DNA of 64,000 nt. Source: Actinomycetota bacterium. GTDB taxonomy: Bacteria; Actinomycetota; Acidimicrobiia; IMCC26256; JAENVU01. The stretch spans positions 1-64,000 of the forward strand of contig VGBT01000004.1 of assembly GCA_016870395.1 (NCBI GenBank), given 5' to 3'. Below the pieces are notes generated by a model. It saw only the letters and a list, made by a program, of their open reading frames with translations, was not told the DNA's origin and searched no databases. Position 1 is the stretch's first letter; every line of letters starts with the position of its first letter. A program made the position numbers and the translations under genes. Below are positions 16,494-24,765 of the stretch, piece after piece.

Positions 16494-18029
16494 ATGCCCG
16501 AATGGGGAGACCTCCAAGTCGACCAGCTGCGCTTCATGGCAGGGCGCTACGGGACCGAGGTCGCGTACCGCGACCTCGACGCGGGCACGCAGGTGACCTT
16601 CGCCGAGTGGGACGAGCAGTCGAACCGACTCGCCCGCGCCCTGGTGGAACGCGGCGTGGCCGCGGGCGATCGGGTGTCGGTGTACCTGCCGAGCGAGGAG
16701 GCGCTGCGCTGGATCGTGACCTACGCCGCGGTACACAAGGCCGGCGCCGTCGCCGTGCCCACCAACACGCGACTGTCGGCGCCCGAGCTCGTCACCATCC
16801 TCGGACACGCCGAGGCGAGCGCCCTCGTCACCTGCGCCGAACTGCTCGACACCGCGGTAAAAGTGCGCAAGGAGGTGTCGCCGCTGCGGGTGGTGCTGAG
16901 CGCTGGCCGTGCCGGAGACCACGACGGCGTCGACGACTACGACGCCGCGCTCTCCACCGACGGCTCCGACTTCCAGGTACCGCGCACCGTCGACGACCTC
17001 GCCGACATCATGTACACGTCGGGCACCACCGGGCTGCCGAAGGGCGTTGCCGTGCGGCATCGCAACGTGGCGATGATTCCGAACCACGAGCCGCAGTGGA
17101 CCGGCGGTGGGTGGATACACGGCGCGCCGATGTTCACGTTCGCGGGCATCGCCTTCATCTACAACCCGATGAAGATGGGGTTGCGCGGCGACTACCTGCC
17201 GAAGTTCGACGCCGGCCGCTGGCTCGCGATCGTGGCGAGCGAGCGGCCGACCATGGCGTTCCTCGTGCCCGCGATGGCCGAGCTGCTCGTCGCCCATCCC
17301 GACTTCGAGCAGCCCGACCTCACCAGCCTGCACTCGGTGTCGATCGGGAGCGCGCCGCTCGCGCCGAGGACGCTGCTGCGCCTCCAGAAGCGCCTCCCCG
17401 ACGCGACGGTCTCGAACTCGTACGGCATGACCGAGGCCGGGGCGGCCTACATCGTGATGCCCAAGGACCAGGTCACGAAGCGCATCGGCTCCGTGGGCAA
17501 GCCCATCCCGCCGATGGAGCTAAAGATCGTCGACGAGCAAGACACCGAGTGCGCGCCGCGCGAGGTCGGCGAGCTGCTGACCCGGATGTTGGGCTCGCAG
17601 CGTGAGTACTACAAGGATCCCGACGCGACGTCGAGCACGTGGACGGCGGACGGCTGGCTGCGCAGCGGCGATCTCGCGTACCTCGACGAAGACGGCTTCC
17701 TCTACATCGCCGGACGCAAGAAGGACATGATCATCCGCGGCGGCAACAACGTCTACCCCGTCGACATCGAAGCCGTGCTGCTCGAGCACCCCGACGTGCA
17801 AGAGGCCGCGGTAGTCGGCATCCCGCACCCCGTGCTCGGCGAGGACGTGGCCGCGTTCGTGGTGCTGAAGGAACCCGCGCAGCCCGACATCGACGCTCTC
17901 CTCGGGTTCTGCGCGGAGCGGCTCGCCGACTACAAACGCCCCCGCCACCTCACGTTCGTCGGCGAGCTCCCCCGCAACGCGACCGGCAAGGTGATGAAGC
18001 ACCTCCTCCGGCACCCCGCCGCGCCGTAG
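16494..18029 (+). CDS. acyl-CoA synthetase (AMP-binding, FadD type)
   Basis: A 511-residue ANL-superfamily ligase. The P-loop is MYTSGTTGLPKGVA, the A5 motif is SYGMTEAG, A7 is SGDLAYLDEDG, A8 is IAGRKKDMIIRGG, and the C-terminal catalytic lysine is in PRNATGKVMK. All motifs are intact, in contrast to the ligase at 19677. Reaction: ATP-dependent acyl-AMP formation then thioesterification to CoA. The substrate acid is unknown. It lies downstream of the SDR in the same direction. Confidence 0.92.
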   Translation: MPEWGDLQVDQLRFMAGRYGTEVAYRDLDAGTQVTFAEWDEQSNRLARALVERGVAAGDRVSVYLPSEEALRWIVTYAAVHKAGAVAVPTNTRLSAPELVTILGHAEASALVTCAELLDTAVKVRKEVSPLRVVLSAGRAGDHDGVDDYDAALSTDGSDFQVPRTVDDLADIMYTSGTTGLPKGVAVRHRNVAMIPNHEPQWTGGGWIHGAPMFTFAGIAFIYNPMKMGLRGDYLPKFDAGRWLAIVASERPTMAFLVPAMAELLVAHPDFEQPDLTSLHSVSIGSAPLAPRTLLRLQKRLPDATVSNSYGMTEAGAAYIVMPKDQVTKRIGSVGKPIPPMELKIVDEQDTECAPREVGELLTRMLGSQREYYKDPDATSSTWTADGWLRSGDLAYLDEDGFLYIAGRKKDMIIRGGNNVYPVDIEAVLLEHPDVQEAAVVGIPHPVLGEDVAAFVVLKEPAQPDIDALLGFCAERLADYKRPRHLTFVGELPRNATGKVMKHLLRHPAAP

Positions 18030-18082
18030 CCGTCACCTCTGACACGGCGGCGGCAGGGCGCGCTAACGTCCCCGGCCGGACC

Positions 18083-18096
18083 TGACGTGGGCGTCA
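18083..18096 (+). promoter_or_regulatory. operator-like palindrome upstream of MaoC-like gene
   Basis: TGAC-GTGGGC-GTCA, a 14-nt N6-type palindrome (the inner bases GTGGGC also allow TGACG/CGTCA pairing). It lies 40 nt before the GTG at 18137 and just after a TAACGT box (18064-18069), so a bound repressor would sit at or past the transcription start. Confidence 0.6.
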
Positions 18097-18136
18097 CCCA
18101 CGAGATCACCGGCACAGAGGACGAGGAGCGCGGACG

Positions 18137-18595
18137 GTGGCACTCGACGAGCTCAAGGGCACGATTGGCGAGACCCAGACCGTGCGGATCGAACGTGGCC
18201 CCGTGCGCGTGTTCGCCCAGGCGCTGCTCGACGCCGACCCGATCTACGACGGCGACGATGCGCCGGTGCCCCCGACGTTCCCGTTCGTGATGCCGTTCTG
18301 GGGCTCCCTCGGCTCCGGGGGCGCGGCCGGGCTCCCCATCGAGAAGCTGCGCGGCCCCGGCCGGGCGATCCTGCACGGGGAGCAGGCCTTCGAGTACTTC
18401 TCCTGGCCGAAGGTGGGCGACGTCCTCGTGGGCACGCCGACGGTCACCGACGTGTACGAGAAGGAGCGCTCGAACGGCGGGAAGCTCGAGTTCTACGTAC
18501 AGGAGACCGCGTGGAAGGACCAAGCGAGCGGCGAGCCCGTGCTCACGTCGATCTTCACGCTCGTGATCAACGTGCGCCCGCCCAAGCAGGACTGA
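18137..18595 (+). CDS. MaoC-like (hot-dog) dehydratase, single domain
   Basis: A 152-residue protein resembling the N-terminal hot-dog half of actinobacterial enoyl-CoA hydratases (FAS1-type dehydratase N-domain). It has the GPVRVFAQALLDADPIY opening, PPTFPFVMPFWG, and LHGEQAFEYFSWPKVGD. Single-domain forms often pair with a second MaoC subunit to make the active hydratase; no partner is next to it. The GTG start is preceded by GAGGACGAGGAG. It is third in the SDR-ligase-hydratase run but has its own operator-like site. Confidence 0.8.
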   Translation: MALDELKGTIGETQTVRIERGPVRVFAQALLDADPIYDGDDAPVPPTFPFVMPFWGSLGSGGAAGLPIEKLRGPGRAILHGEQAFEYFSWPKVGDVLVGTPTVTDVYEKERSNGGKLEFYVQETAWKDQASGEPVLTSIFTLVINVRPPKQD

Positions 18596-18623
18596 TCGCT
18601 ACAGGCGACGCGCAAACCCTCGA

Positions 18624-18671
18624 AACTGTCGCGGGTATCTCACGCCAGGGCACGAGATAGACGCGACAGTT
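18624..18671. repeat. nested inverted repeat between convergent genes (family C, single copy)
   Basis: Outer arms AACTGTCGCG / CGCGACAGTT (10 bp, perfect), then GG/GA mismatches, inner arms TATCTC / GAGATA, and a 12-nt loop. Only one copy seen. It sits midway between the convergent hydratase stop (18595) and alpha/beta-hydrolase stop (18704). Likely role: bidirectional terminator or transcript 3' end. The layout (outer arm, small internal loop, inner arm) parallels family A. Confidence 0.65.
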
Positions 18672-18703
18672 GCGGGTGGGGTTGGCGCGACGGTGGTCGA
18701 CCG

Positions 18704-19601
18704 CTACCAGGAGACGTCGGTGAGGAAGCCACGCACGAGGTTCGTGGTCGACTCGGGGTTGTCGCCTGCGGCGTGGTGACCGGCGGCCTCGATCGTGGCC
18801 AGGCGCGCGTCCGCCAGCATCCCCACGATCTCCTCCGCCCCCTCGTTCGACACCACGTCGCTCGCCGAGCCCCGCAGCACGAGCACCGGGCAGCCGACCG
18901 TGCGCAGCTCGTCGTCGAGGCCGGCAACGAGCTTGCGCCAGCCGCCCCGCTCCACCGGCAGTTCGGCAGCACGAAGCCGGCGACCGTAGGAGTGTTTCCA
19001 CTCCCAGCGCCCGTCGGCGCGCTGGCGCAGGTTGCGCCGCAGGCTGTCCACCCGCACCTGCTTGCGCTGCGGGAGGTACTCGGCCACCTCGGCCGCGGCC
19101 TCCTCGAGCGAGCCGAACGACTCGTGCTTGCCCATGAAGTCGATGATGCGCTTCACGCCCTCGTCATCGAGGCGGTGCGCGATGTCGACGAGCGTGATCG
19201 CGGCCACGAGCTCCGGGCGGGCCACGGCGAGCGCGAGGCTCACCAGCCCGCCGAGCGACGCCCCCACGAGCGCGACCCTGCTGAGCCCGAACTCCTGCAT
19301 CAGCGCCGAGATCGTCGCCGCGAGCAACTGGCGGCTCATGTCGTCGACCGGGTCGGAGTCGCCGTGCCAGGGCAGATCGGGCGCGAGCACGTGGTACCGG
19401 TCGCGCAGCGCCGCCCCGAGCTCCTCCCACATATAGGCGGTCTGGCCGCCACCGTGCAGGCACAGCACCGCCGGTGCTCCCGACGGCCCCCAAATCGAGG
19501 TAGTGGACCTGCCGATCCTCGACCAGCACAAAACCGCTGCGACCGTCGCGCGGTACGTCGTGACGAGGGAGTTCGGAGGCGATGGCCTCGCCTGCGCTCA
19601 C
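18704..19601 (-). pseudogene. alpha/beta hydrolase with a one-base frameshift
   Basis: Residues after the break read as a good alpha/beta-hydrolase: LCLHGGGQT oxyanion loop, VGASLGG nucleophile elbow, and a C-terminal AAGHHAAG histidine. The N-terminal strand FVLVEDRQVHYLDLG is in a different frame. Removing one base from the C5 run at 19487-19491 joins the frames as YLDLG-PSGAPAVL, exactly what the family expects. Either a real single-base insertion or a homopolymer sequencing/assembly error. The upstream GTG at 19601 is the likely original start; a 10-codon frame (19598-19630) ends in a TGA that overlaps it. Confidence 0.75.
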
Positions 19602-19640
19602 GACTTGCCGACTCCCCGGCCGTCGCTCATGGGGAGATCC

Positions 19641-19654
19641 TGACACGCACGTCA
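19641..19654. promoter_or_regulatory. operator-like palindrome between divergent hydrolase and ligase
   Basis: TGAC-ACGCAC-GTCA, N6 type, 22 nt before the plus-strand ATG at 19677 and 11 nt upstream of the minus-strand ATG at 19630. Minus-strand CAGGAT overlapping the left arm could be the -10 of the hydrolase; CAGCAT 7 nt before 19677 could serve the ligase. Confidence 0.65.
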
Positions 19655-19676
19655 CCTCCGTGGCAGCATCGCAGCG

Positions 19677-21215
19677 ATGGACCCGCTGCACGCCCTGACG
19701 CTCGCCGACGTGCTCCGGGAGCACGCGCGGTCATGGCCCGAGCGGGTCGCGACGGTGGACGGCGAGCGGCGGATCACCTACCGCGAGCTGCAGGACCGCA
19801 CGTGCCGGCTCGCCCACGCGCTCGCCGCCGTCGGCGTCGGGCCCGGCGACCGGATGCTGTGGTGCGGGCAGAACTCGGCCCGGGTGCTCGAGCTCCTGCT
19901 CGCCGCGGCCAAGCTCGGCGCGGCGCTCTGTCCCGCGAACTGGCGCCTGAGCGCCGACGAGCTCGCGTTCGTCATCGAAGACCTCGAGCCTGCGGTCACC
20001 GTTTGGCAGGAGGAGGAAGTCGGCGACGCCGTGCGAACGGCGCGCGACGCCACTGGCGCGCCCGGCCGATGGATCGCGCACGACGCACCCGACGAGTACG
20101 AGCCGTTCCTCGCGCAGGGTGACCCCGACGACGACTTCGGGGACCGCGACCCGGCCGAGAGCGTGCTGTTCGTGTACACCTCCGCCTGGAGCGGACAGCC
20201 CGCGGCCGCGATGCTCTCGCACACCGCGGTCGTGACCCAGGGACTCGTTTTCGGTCGGGCGGCGGACATCGGCCCCGAGTCCGTGTACCTGAACAGCGGT
20301 CCGCTGTTCCACCTCGCGACGGCGATGCAGACCTTTGCGACCTTCGTCGCCGCGGGCGCCAACGTGTTCACCCGTCGCGTCGACGCCGAAGAGCTCTGCC
20401 GGCTCATCGACGCCGAGCGCTGCACCGGCGCGTTCCTCGTCGGGCCCACGATCAAGCAGATCCTCGCGGTCAACGCCGACGGTCGCTTCGACCTCAAGAG
20501 CCTCCGAACTCCGGCGGGCAAGCCGGCGTGGACCGAGATGATCACGGTCGACACCAGCCCGATGGCTCGCAACCCGGCCGGCTACGGCCAGACCGAAGTG
20601 ATGGGACTGCTCACCACGAACCTGACGGCAGAGCCCACCGTCGGAACGAACGGCCGCGCGCTCCCGGGCGTGCAGATCCGGATCGTCGACCCCGACGACC
20701 GCGACGTGCCCGACGGGGAAACCGGGGAGATCGTCGCCCGCGGCGCCACGGTAATGAACGGCTACTGGAACCGGCCCGACGAGACCGCGCGACGGCTCCG
20801 GGGCGGCTGGCATCACACCAACGACCTCGGGCGGCGCGAGGTGGACGGCAGCATCAGCTTCATCGGCCCGAAGGCGCGTCTCATCAAGAGCGCGACCGAG
20901 AACATCTACCCGGCCGAGGTCGAAGCGACGCTCGCATCTCATCCCGCCGTTGCCGAGTGCGCGGTGATCGGCACTCCCGACCGGCAGTGGACCCAGAGCG
21001 TGAAGGCGATTGTCGTGTTGCGTGACGGCGAGACGGTCACTGAAGCGGAGCTCGTCGCGCACGTGCGCGAGCGCATCGCGTCGTACAAGAAGCCCCGCAC
21101 CGTCGCCTTCGTCGATCGCCTCCCCCGCGTCGGCTTTGCCGTCGACTACGACACGCTCGACGAGCAGTTCGGCGGGGGCGGGTACCCCGGCGGGCCGGGA
21201 GTCGGCGCCCGATGA
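19677..21215 (+). CDS. atypical acyl-CoA synthetase-like protein with altered ATP-binding motifs
   Basis: A 512-residue ANL-fold protein. The fold is clear (ITYRELQDRTCRLAHAL; GYGQTEVMGL; TGEIVARGATVMNGYW; PAEVEATLASHPAVAECAVIG). Two key motifs are unusual. The P-loop reads YTSAWSGQPAAAMLSH where YTSGTTGxPKGVxxSH is normal, losing the Lys. The A10 region reads LPRVGFAVDYDTL where PRxxxGKVxK is normal, losing the catalytic Lys. The tail GGYPGGPG is Gly/Pro-rich. Adenylation may be slow, or the protein may bind acyl substrates for another purpose. It overlaps DUF2889 by ATGA, so the two are translated together. Confidence 0.85.
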   Translation: MDPLHALTLADVLREHARSWPERVATVDGERRITYRELQDRTCRLAHALAAVGVGPGDRMLWCGQNSARVLELLLAAAKLGAALCPANWRLSADELAFVIEDLEPAVTVWQEEEVGDAVRTARDATGAPGRWIAHDAPDEYEPFLAQGDPDDDFGDRDPAESVLFVYTSAWSGQPAAAMLSHTAVVTQGLVFGRAADIGPESVYLNSGPLFHLATAMQTFATFVAAGANVFTRRVDAEELCRLIDAERCTGAFLVGPTIKQILAVNADGRFDLKSLRTPAGKPAWTEMITVDTSPMARNPAGYGQTEVMGLLTTNLTAEPTVGTNGRALPGVQIRIVDPDDRDVPDGETGEIVARGATVMNGYWNRPDETARRLRGGWHHTNDLGRREVDGSISFIGPKARLIKSATENIYPAEVEATLASHPAVAECAVIGTPDRQWTQSVKAIVVLRDGETVTEAELVAHVRERIASYKKPRTVAFVDRLPRVGFAVDYDTLDEQFGGGGYPGGPGVGAR

Positions 21216-22021
21216 GCACGACACCCCGCGACGGCAGCGCGCCCGTCGTGCGCGTCGGCGCGCCCGAGGGCGCGTACCGGCGGCGCATCCGCCTCGTCGC
21301 ACTCGGCGCGGACGTCGTCTGGGGCGGGCTCGAGGACGACTTCCACCACTTCGAGGTGACCCTCCACCACGACCAGCGTCACGTGACGAAAGCGACGATG
21401 CAGGCCATTCGGTGGCCGTGGACCACCTGCCCCGACGCGGGCCGAGCCCTCGACGGGCTCGCCGGCATGGTGCTCTCGGAGCGCTGCACCGCGGTCGCGG
21501 GGGCGGTCGACCCCCATCTCGCGTGCACGCACCAGTTCGACCTCGCGGGCCTGTGCGTCTCGCACGCCGCACGCCGACTCGAACACCGCCAGTACGACGT
21601 CGAGGTGCCGACCCCGCGCGACGGCGCGCTCGTCCCCCGTCTGCGGCGCGACGGGTCGCTCCTGTTGGAGTGGCGCCTCGAGCTCCAGCCCAACGGCTTC
21701 CGCGCGCTGGTCGCTCCCCCGCCGTTCACCGACGCGCCGTGGAAGGGAGGCTTCATGCGCTGGGCCGACGAACACTTCGATCCCGAGCACGCGGAGGCTG
21801 CCATCGTACTGCGCCGCGCGTGCGACATCGGCATGGGCCGGGGCATGGACCTCGAGGCCATTCCGGTCGCCCAGGAGCTCGCCGGGATCATGACCGGCGT
21901 CTGCTACACGATGCAGCCGGAGCGGATGCCCGTCGCGCTTCGCGCGCTCGGCACGATCCGCGACTTCTCGGAGCATCCCGACGCGCTTCTCAACGGACGG
22001 CCGCTCACACCACCGGAGTGA
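21212..22021 (+). CDS. DUF2889 protein
   Basis: A 269-residue protein matching DUF2889: YRRRIRLVALGADVVWGGLEDDFHHFEVTLHHD, then IRWPWTTCPDAGRALDGLAGM. The function is not established; these genes recur beside CoA-dependent catabolic genes in actinobacteria and proteobacteria. A C-x(n)-C pattern and many His could bind metal, but this is a guess. Its ATG overlaps the ligase stop (ATGA). Its 3' end overlaps the remnant molybdopterin oxidoreductase by about 17 bp. Confidence 0.8.
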   Translation: MSTTPRDGSAPVVRVGAPEGAYRRRIRLVALGADVVWGGLEDDFHHFEVTLHHDQRHVTKATMQAIRWPWTTCPDAGRALDGLAGMVLSERCTAVAGAVDPHLACTHQFDLAGLCVSHAARRLEHRQYDVEVPTPRDGALVPRLRRDGSLLLEWRLELQPNGFRALVAPPPFTDAPWKGGFMRWADEHFDPEHAEAAIVLRRACDIGMGRGMDLEAIPVAQELAGIMTGVCYTMQPERMPVALRALGTIRDFSEHPDALLNGRPLTPPE

Positions 22022-23616
22022 CGCGCACGCGCACGTGTAGACGGGCGCGGCGCCCAGGTCGGCGGTCTCCTGACCGGTGAACGAGTTCGCCGAACCGCCG
22101 CCGCGCGGGTCGCGGTGCCACCAGTTGGACCACAGCACCGCGGTGCCGGGCAGCATGGCGTCGGACACCTGCACCTCGGCGGTCGGCTCTCCGTGCGCGC
22201 TGGTGAGCTGGGCCGAAGCGCCATCGGTCGTGTCGATCTCGTCTGCATCGACCGGGGTGAGCATCACCACTGCGCTGCCCGCGACCTTGCGCAGCCGCTC
22301 GTGGTTGGTGAGCTGCGAGTTGAGGACGTGGTGCGACTTCGGTGTCGGCAACACCAGACCGTCGCCCGGATGCGGATCGTCGAGCGCGCCAGCCACCGGA
22401 TCGAGCCCGGTTGCCGCCGCGAGGTCGTCATTGCGCAGCATCACCTTCGCGTCGGGTGCGGTGACCCCGTCGACCCGGACGACGCCCTGCTCCTCGAGGG
22501 TCTGGCGCTGCTCCGCCGTGTAGCCGTCGAGGTAGGTCGCCAGCAGGGTCTCGTCGTCGTGCAGCGGCGCGTCGTCGAGCCGGCGAGAGATCTCCGCGTT
22601 GGGACACGGATCGTCACGCGGCGCGATCACAGGGCGGTTCAGTGACAGGTAGTAGTGGCCCAACGACCAAAGCACGTCGAGGTGCTCGAGCTGGGTGGTG
22701 GCTGGCAGCACGACGTCGGCACAGCGGACCGTGTCGGTCGGCATGAGCTCGAGCACGACGGTGAACAGGTCGTCGCGGGCGAGACCGCGGGCGACTGCGT
22801 TGCTGTCGGGGCACACAACGGCCGGGTTGCAGTTGTTCACGACGAGCGCGCGGATGTCGTCGCGCTGGCGCTCAACGCCCATGCGCGTCCTGTCGACCGT
22901 ACGTTCGACCGGGTCTCGACGCAGGTCGGAACGTGACATGTCCGCATCGCGGTCCGCGAAGCTGCTCGCGGTGTGCATGTGCGCACCCTTACCGGAGTAG
23001 CGCCACGCGGCGGTCGCGGCCGGCAGCGCCAGCACCGCCCGGAATGCTTGCCCCGACTGCGCGAAGTGGTTCGCACCGGGCCCCAGCTTCACGAAGCCCG
23101 GGCGGGCCGATGCCCACAGGCGGGCGACGTCTTCAATCGCCTCAACCGCAAGGCCAGTCGAGCGGGCCGCGTGGGTCGGCGACCACTCCGCGGCGCGGGC
23201 CCGCAGGTCGTCGGCGACACCGAGGCGGTGGAAGAACCGTCGGTCCATCGACGCGGCCCGCAACACGCCCTGGGTGCCCATGTTGGTGCACGGCACGATC
23301 GACGCGGGCCCCCGGGCGTCGATCGCCCGCGAGAGGCCGTCTCCCACCGCGGCCAGGGCCTCCTCCCAGGGCGCCTCGCGGAACGCGTGCGCGCCCTCGG
23401 GTCCGTCTTGCAGGAGCGGGGTGAGGATCCACTCGGGGGCTACACCCGCTCCTCGTAGTGGTTGACCCTGGCACAGAGGTGCCCAGCCGTGAACGGACGG
23501 TCCTTGCGGCCCCGCACCCCGGTGACGACGCCGTCGTCGACCGTCGCGGTTCACGAGCACGTGTCCGGGCAGTCGTGCGGGCAGCAGCCTCGGACCTCCA
23601 CCTTCGCCTTCGGCAC
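22005..23616 (-). pseudogene. decayed molybdopterin oxidoreductase (DMSO reductase family)
   Basis: Clear homology spread over broken frames. The start (GTG 23616) gives the [4Fe-4S] motif CCPHDCPDTCS, then a TGA (23551-23553) where the family has Trp. The frame resumes as TATVDDGVVTGVRGRKDRPF...CARVNHYEERV and is cut by TAG at 23440-23442 with a frameshift; the next frame opens EWILTPLLQDGPEG. Around 23200-23235 FFHRLG runs straight into EWSPTHAARSTG, skipping roughly 100-130 residues usual in this family. The distal part (KLGPGANHFAQSGQ; NNCNPAVVCPDSN; DTVRCADVVLPATTQLEH; LNSQLTNHERLRK) is intact. Near 22025-22040 a one-base loss moves the ending YTC-VRVTPVV-stop out of frame. Four independent lesions make function very unlikely. 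Confidence 0.88.
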
Positions 23617-23620
23617 CTGG

Positions 23621-23648
23621 AGTCGAATCACCCCAGTCGAATCACCCC
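23621..23648. repeat. two tandem copies of a 14-bp repeat
   Basis: AGTCGAATCACCCC occurs twice head-to-tail (23621-23634 and 23635-23648), exact, immediately upstream of the remnant oxidoreductase start. On the gene's strand it reads GGGGTGATTCGACT. Either a promoter iteron of the former gene or a slippage duplication. Confidence 0.8.
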
Positions 23649-23686
23649 GCCACCGCTCCTGACCGCCCGGTTCGCCGGCCCCGCTC

Positions 23687-23739
23687 CCCCAGTTTGTGGG
23701 TCGGGGAGCGCATATCGCTCCTTTCTGCACAAACCCGGG
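23687..23739. repeat. family B palindrome, copy 3
   Basis: Imperfect inverted repeat: CCAGTTTGTG and CACAAACCCGGG as outer arms; GGGGAGCG and CGCTCCTT as inner arms around CATAT. It shares both arm sequences with 23-74 and 61586-61638. It lies in a degraded, gene-free spacer between the remnant oxidoreductase and the SDR. Confidence 0.75.
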
Positions 23740-23744
23740 TCAGG

Positions 23745-23927
23745 GCGCGGAGTGGGGGCGAGCCTGGGCGTAGCGGTGGTCATCCGAGTCGCCCCGAGAT
23801 CGCGCCAGCGCGCCAGTTCGTCCCGGGACCGGATCGGGCCGCCGATGCAGACCTCGTCGGGCTCGCCGGCTCGACCGTGCTCCGCGAGCGCTCACGATGT
23901 CGAGCCCCTAAACCACGCGGGCGGCCA
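23745..23927 (-). pseudogene. possible C-terminal remnant of a luciferase-like oxidoreductase
   Basis: Read on the minus strand, this spacer gives GEPDEVC...IRSRDELARWRDLGATRMTT. This resembles the usual C-terminal ending of F420-dependent luciferase-like enzymes (GxPEEVxxxVxxWRDLGATHxxxxT). No start, no upstream body and no proper stop are present. Placed beside an obviously decayed oxidoreductase, it suggests a region of gene loss. The match is short and by eye. Confidence 0.3.
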
Positions 23928-24707
23928 TCACGTGGTGTACGAGCCGTCGTCCTGGCGGTGCCAGCCGCCCGCAGCACCGTTGCCTCCGTCGACGTGAAGC
24001 ACCGTGCCGGTGACGAAACCGGAGAGCGAGGGGTTCGCGAGGTAGACCACGGCCGCGGCAACGTCGTCGACGTCGCCGGCTCGGGGCAACGGAGTCCTCA
24101 CGGGAACGTCGCCGATGCCTGGCGTGGGGATAACGTCGGGCGCGACGCAGTTCACACGGATGTGGCGGGAACCGAGCTCGAGGGCGAGCGACTGGGTGAG
24201 GCTCGTCACCGCTGCCTTCATCGCGCTGTACACGGCGAAGCCGGGCCCGGCGCGATGCGCCTCGATCGAAGTGACGTTGACGATCGCACCACCGGGCGCC
24301 GGCATCAACGGGACCGCAGCGCGCACGCAGTTGGTGACGCTGGTGAAGTTCTCCCGCACCAGGGCGTCCTGGCCCTTGTCGTTGACGTCGAGGAAGGACG
24401 CGTGGAACCCGCCGCCGGCGTTGTTGACGAGGGTGTCGACCCGCCCGAACGACTCGCCGACGTCCGTGAGCCAGGTTCGCACCTGGGCGCCGTCGCGCAC
24501 GTCGAGGACGCTCGTGCGGACGCGGCGGCCCATGGCCTCGACTTCGGCCGCGCAGGTGGCGAGATCGTCGGCGTCACGATCACAGAGGGCCAGGTCGGCG
24601 CCGAAGGCTGCGAGCGCGAGGGCGGTTGCCCGCCCGATGCCGACGGCCGCACCCGTCACGAGGGCCACGTGATCGTGGAGCCGGACGGCGTCTGGGGTCA
24701 GGACCAT
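23928..24707 (-). CDS. short-chain dehydrogenase/reductase
   Basis: A 259-residue classical SDR: VTGAAVGIGRAT cofactor loop, DTLVNNAGGG, and catalytic YSAMK with the preceding Ser in NVTSIEAH. Asp43 in the LCDRDADD segment favours NAD(H). Probable 3-hydroxyacyl or alcohol dehydrogenase; substrate unknown. The tail GNGAAGGWHRQDDGSYTT is longer than usual. Leaderless start, 9 nt after TAGCCT, with an operator palindrome 8 nt further upstream. Confidence 0.88.
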   Translation of the reverse strand: MVLTPDAVRLHDHVALVTGAAVGIGRATALALAAFGADLALCDRDADDLATCAAEVEAMGRRVRTSVLDVRDGAQVRTWLTDVGESFGRVDTLVNNAGGGFHASFLDVNDKGQDALVRENFTSVTNCVRAAVPLMPAPGGAIVNVTSIEAHRAGPGFAVYSAMKAAVTSLTQSLALELGSRHIRVNCVAPDVIPTPGIGDVPVRTPLPRAGDVDDVAAAVVYLANPSLSGFVTGTVLHVDGGNGAAGGWHRQDDGSYTT

Positions 24708-24716
24708 CGACGGCCG

Positions 24717-24744
24717 AGGCTACCGGGACCTGACACCGCCGTCA
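24717..24744 (-). promoter_or_regulatory. operator and -10 of SDR gene
   Basis: TGAC-ACCGCC-GTCA (24731-24744) lies 8 nt upstream of minus-strand TAGCCT (24717-24722), itself 9 nt from the ATG at 24707. Confidence 0.65.
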
Positions 24745-24765
24745 TGTCCCCTCCCTCCCCAGTGC

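Noticed and set aside
21146-23560. A single 804-codon minus-strand gene
   Set aside because: The frame runs antisense through DUF2889 and joins a broken oxidoreductase. Codon context and homology show the true gene ended near 22005 in another frame.
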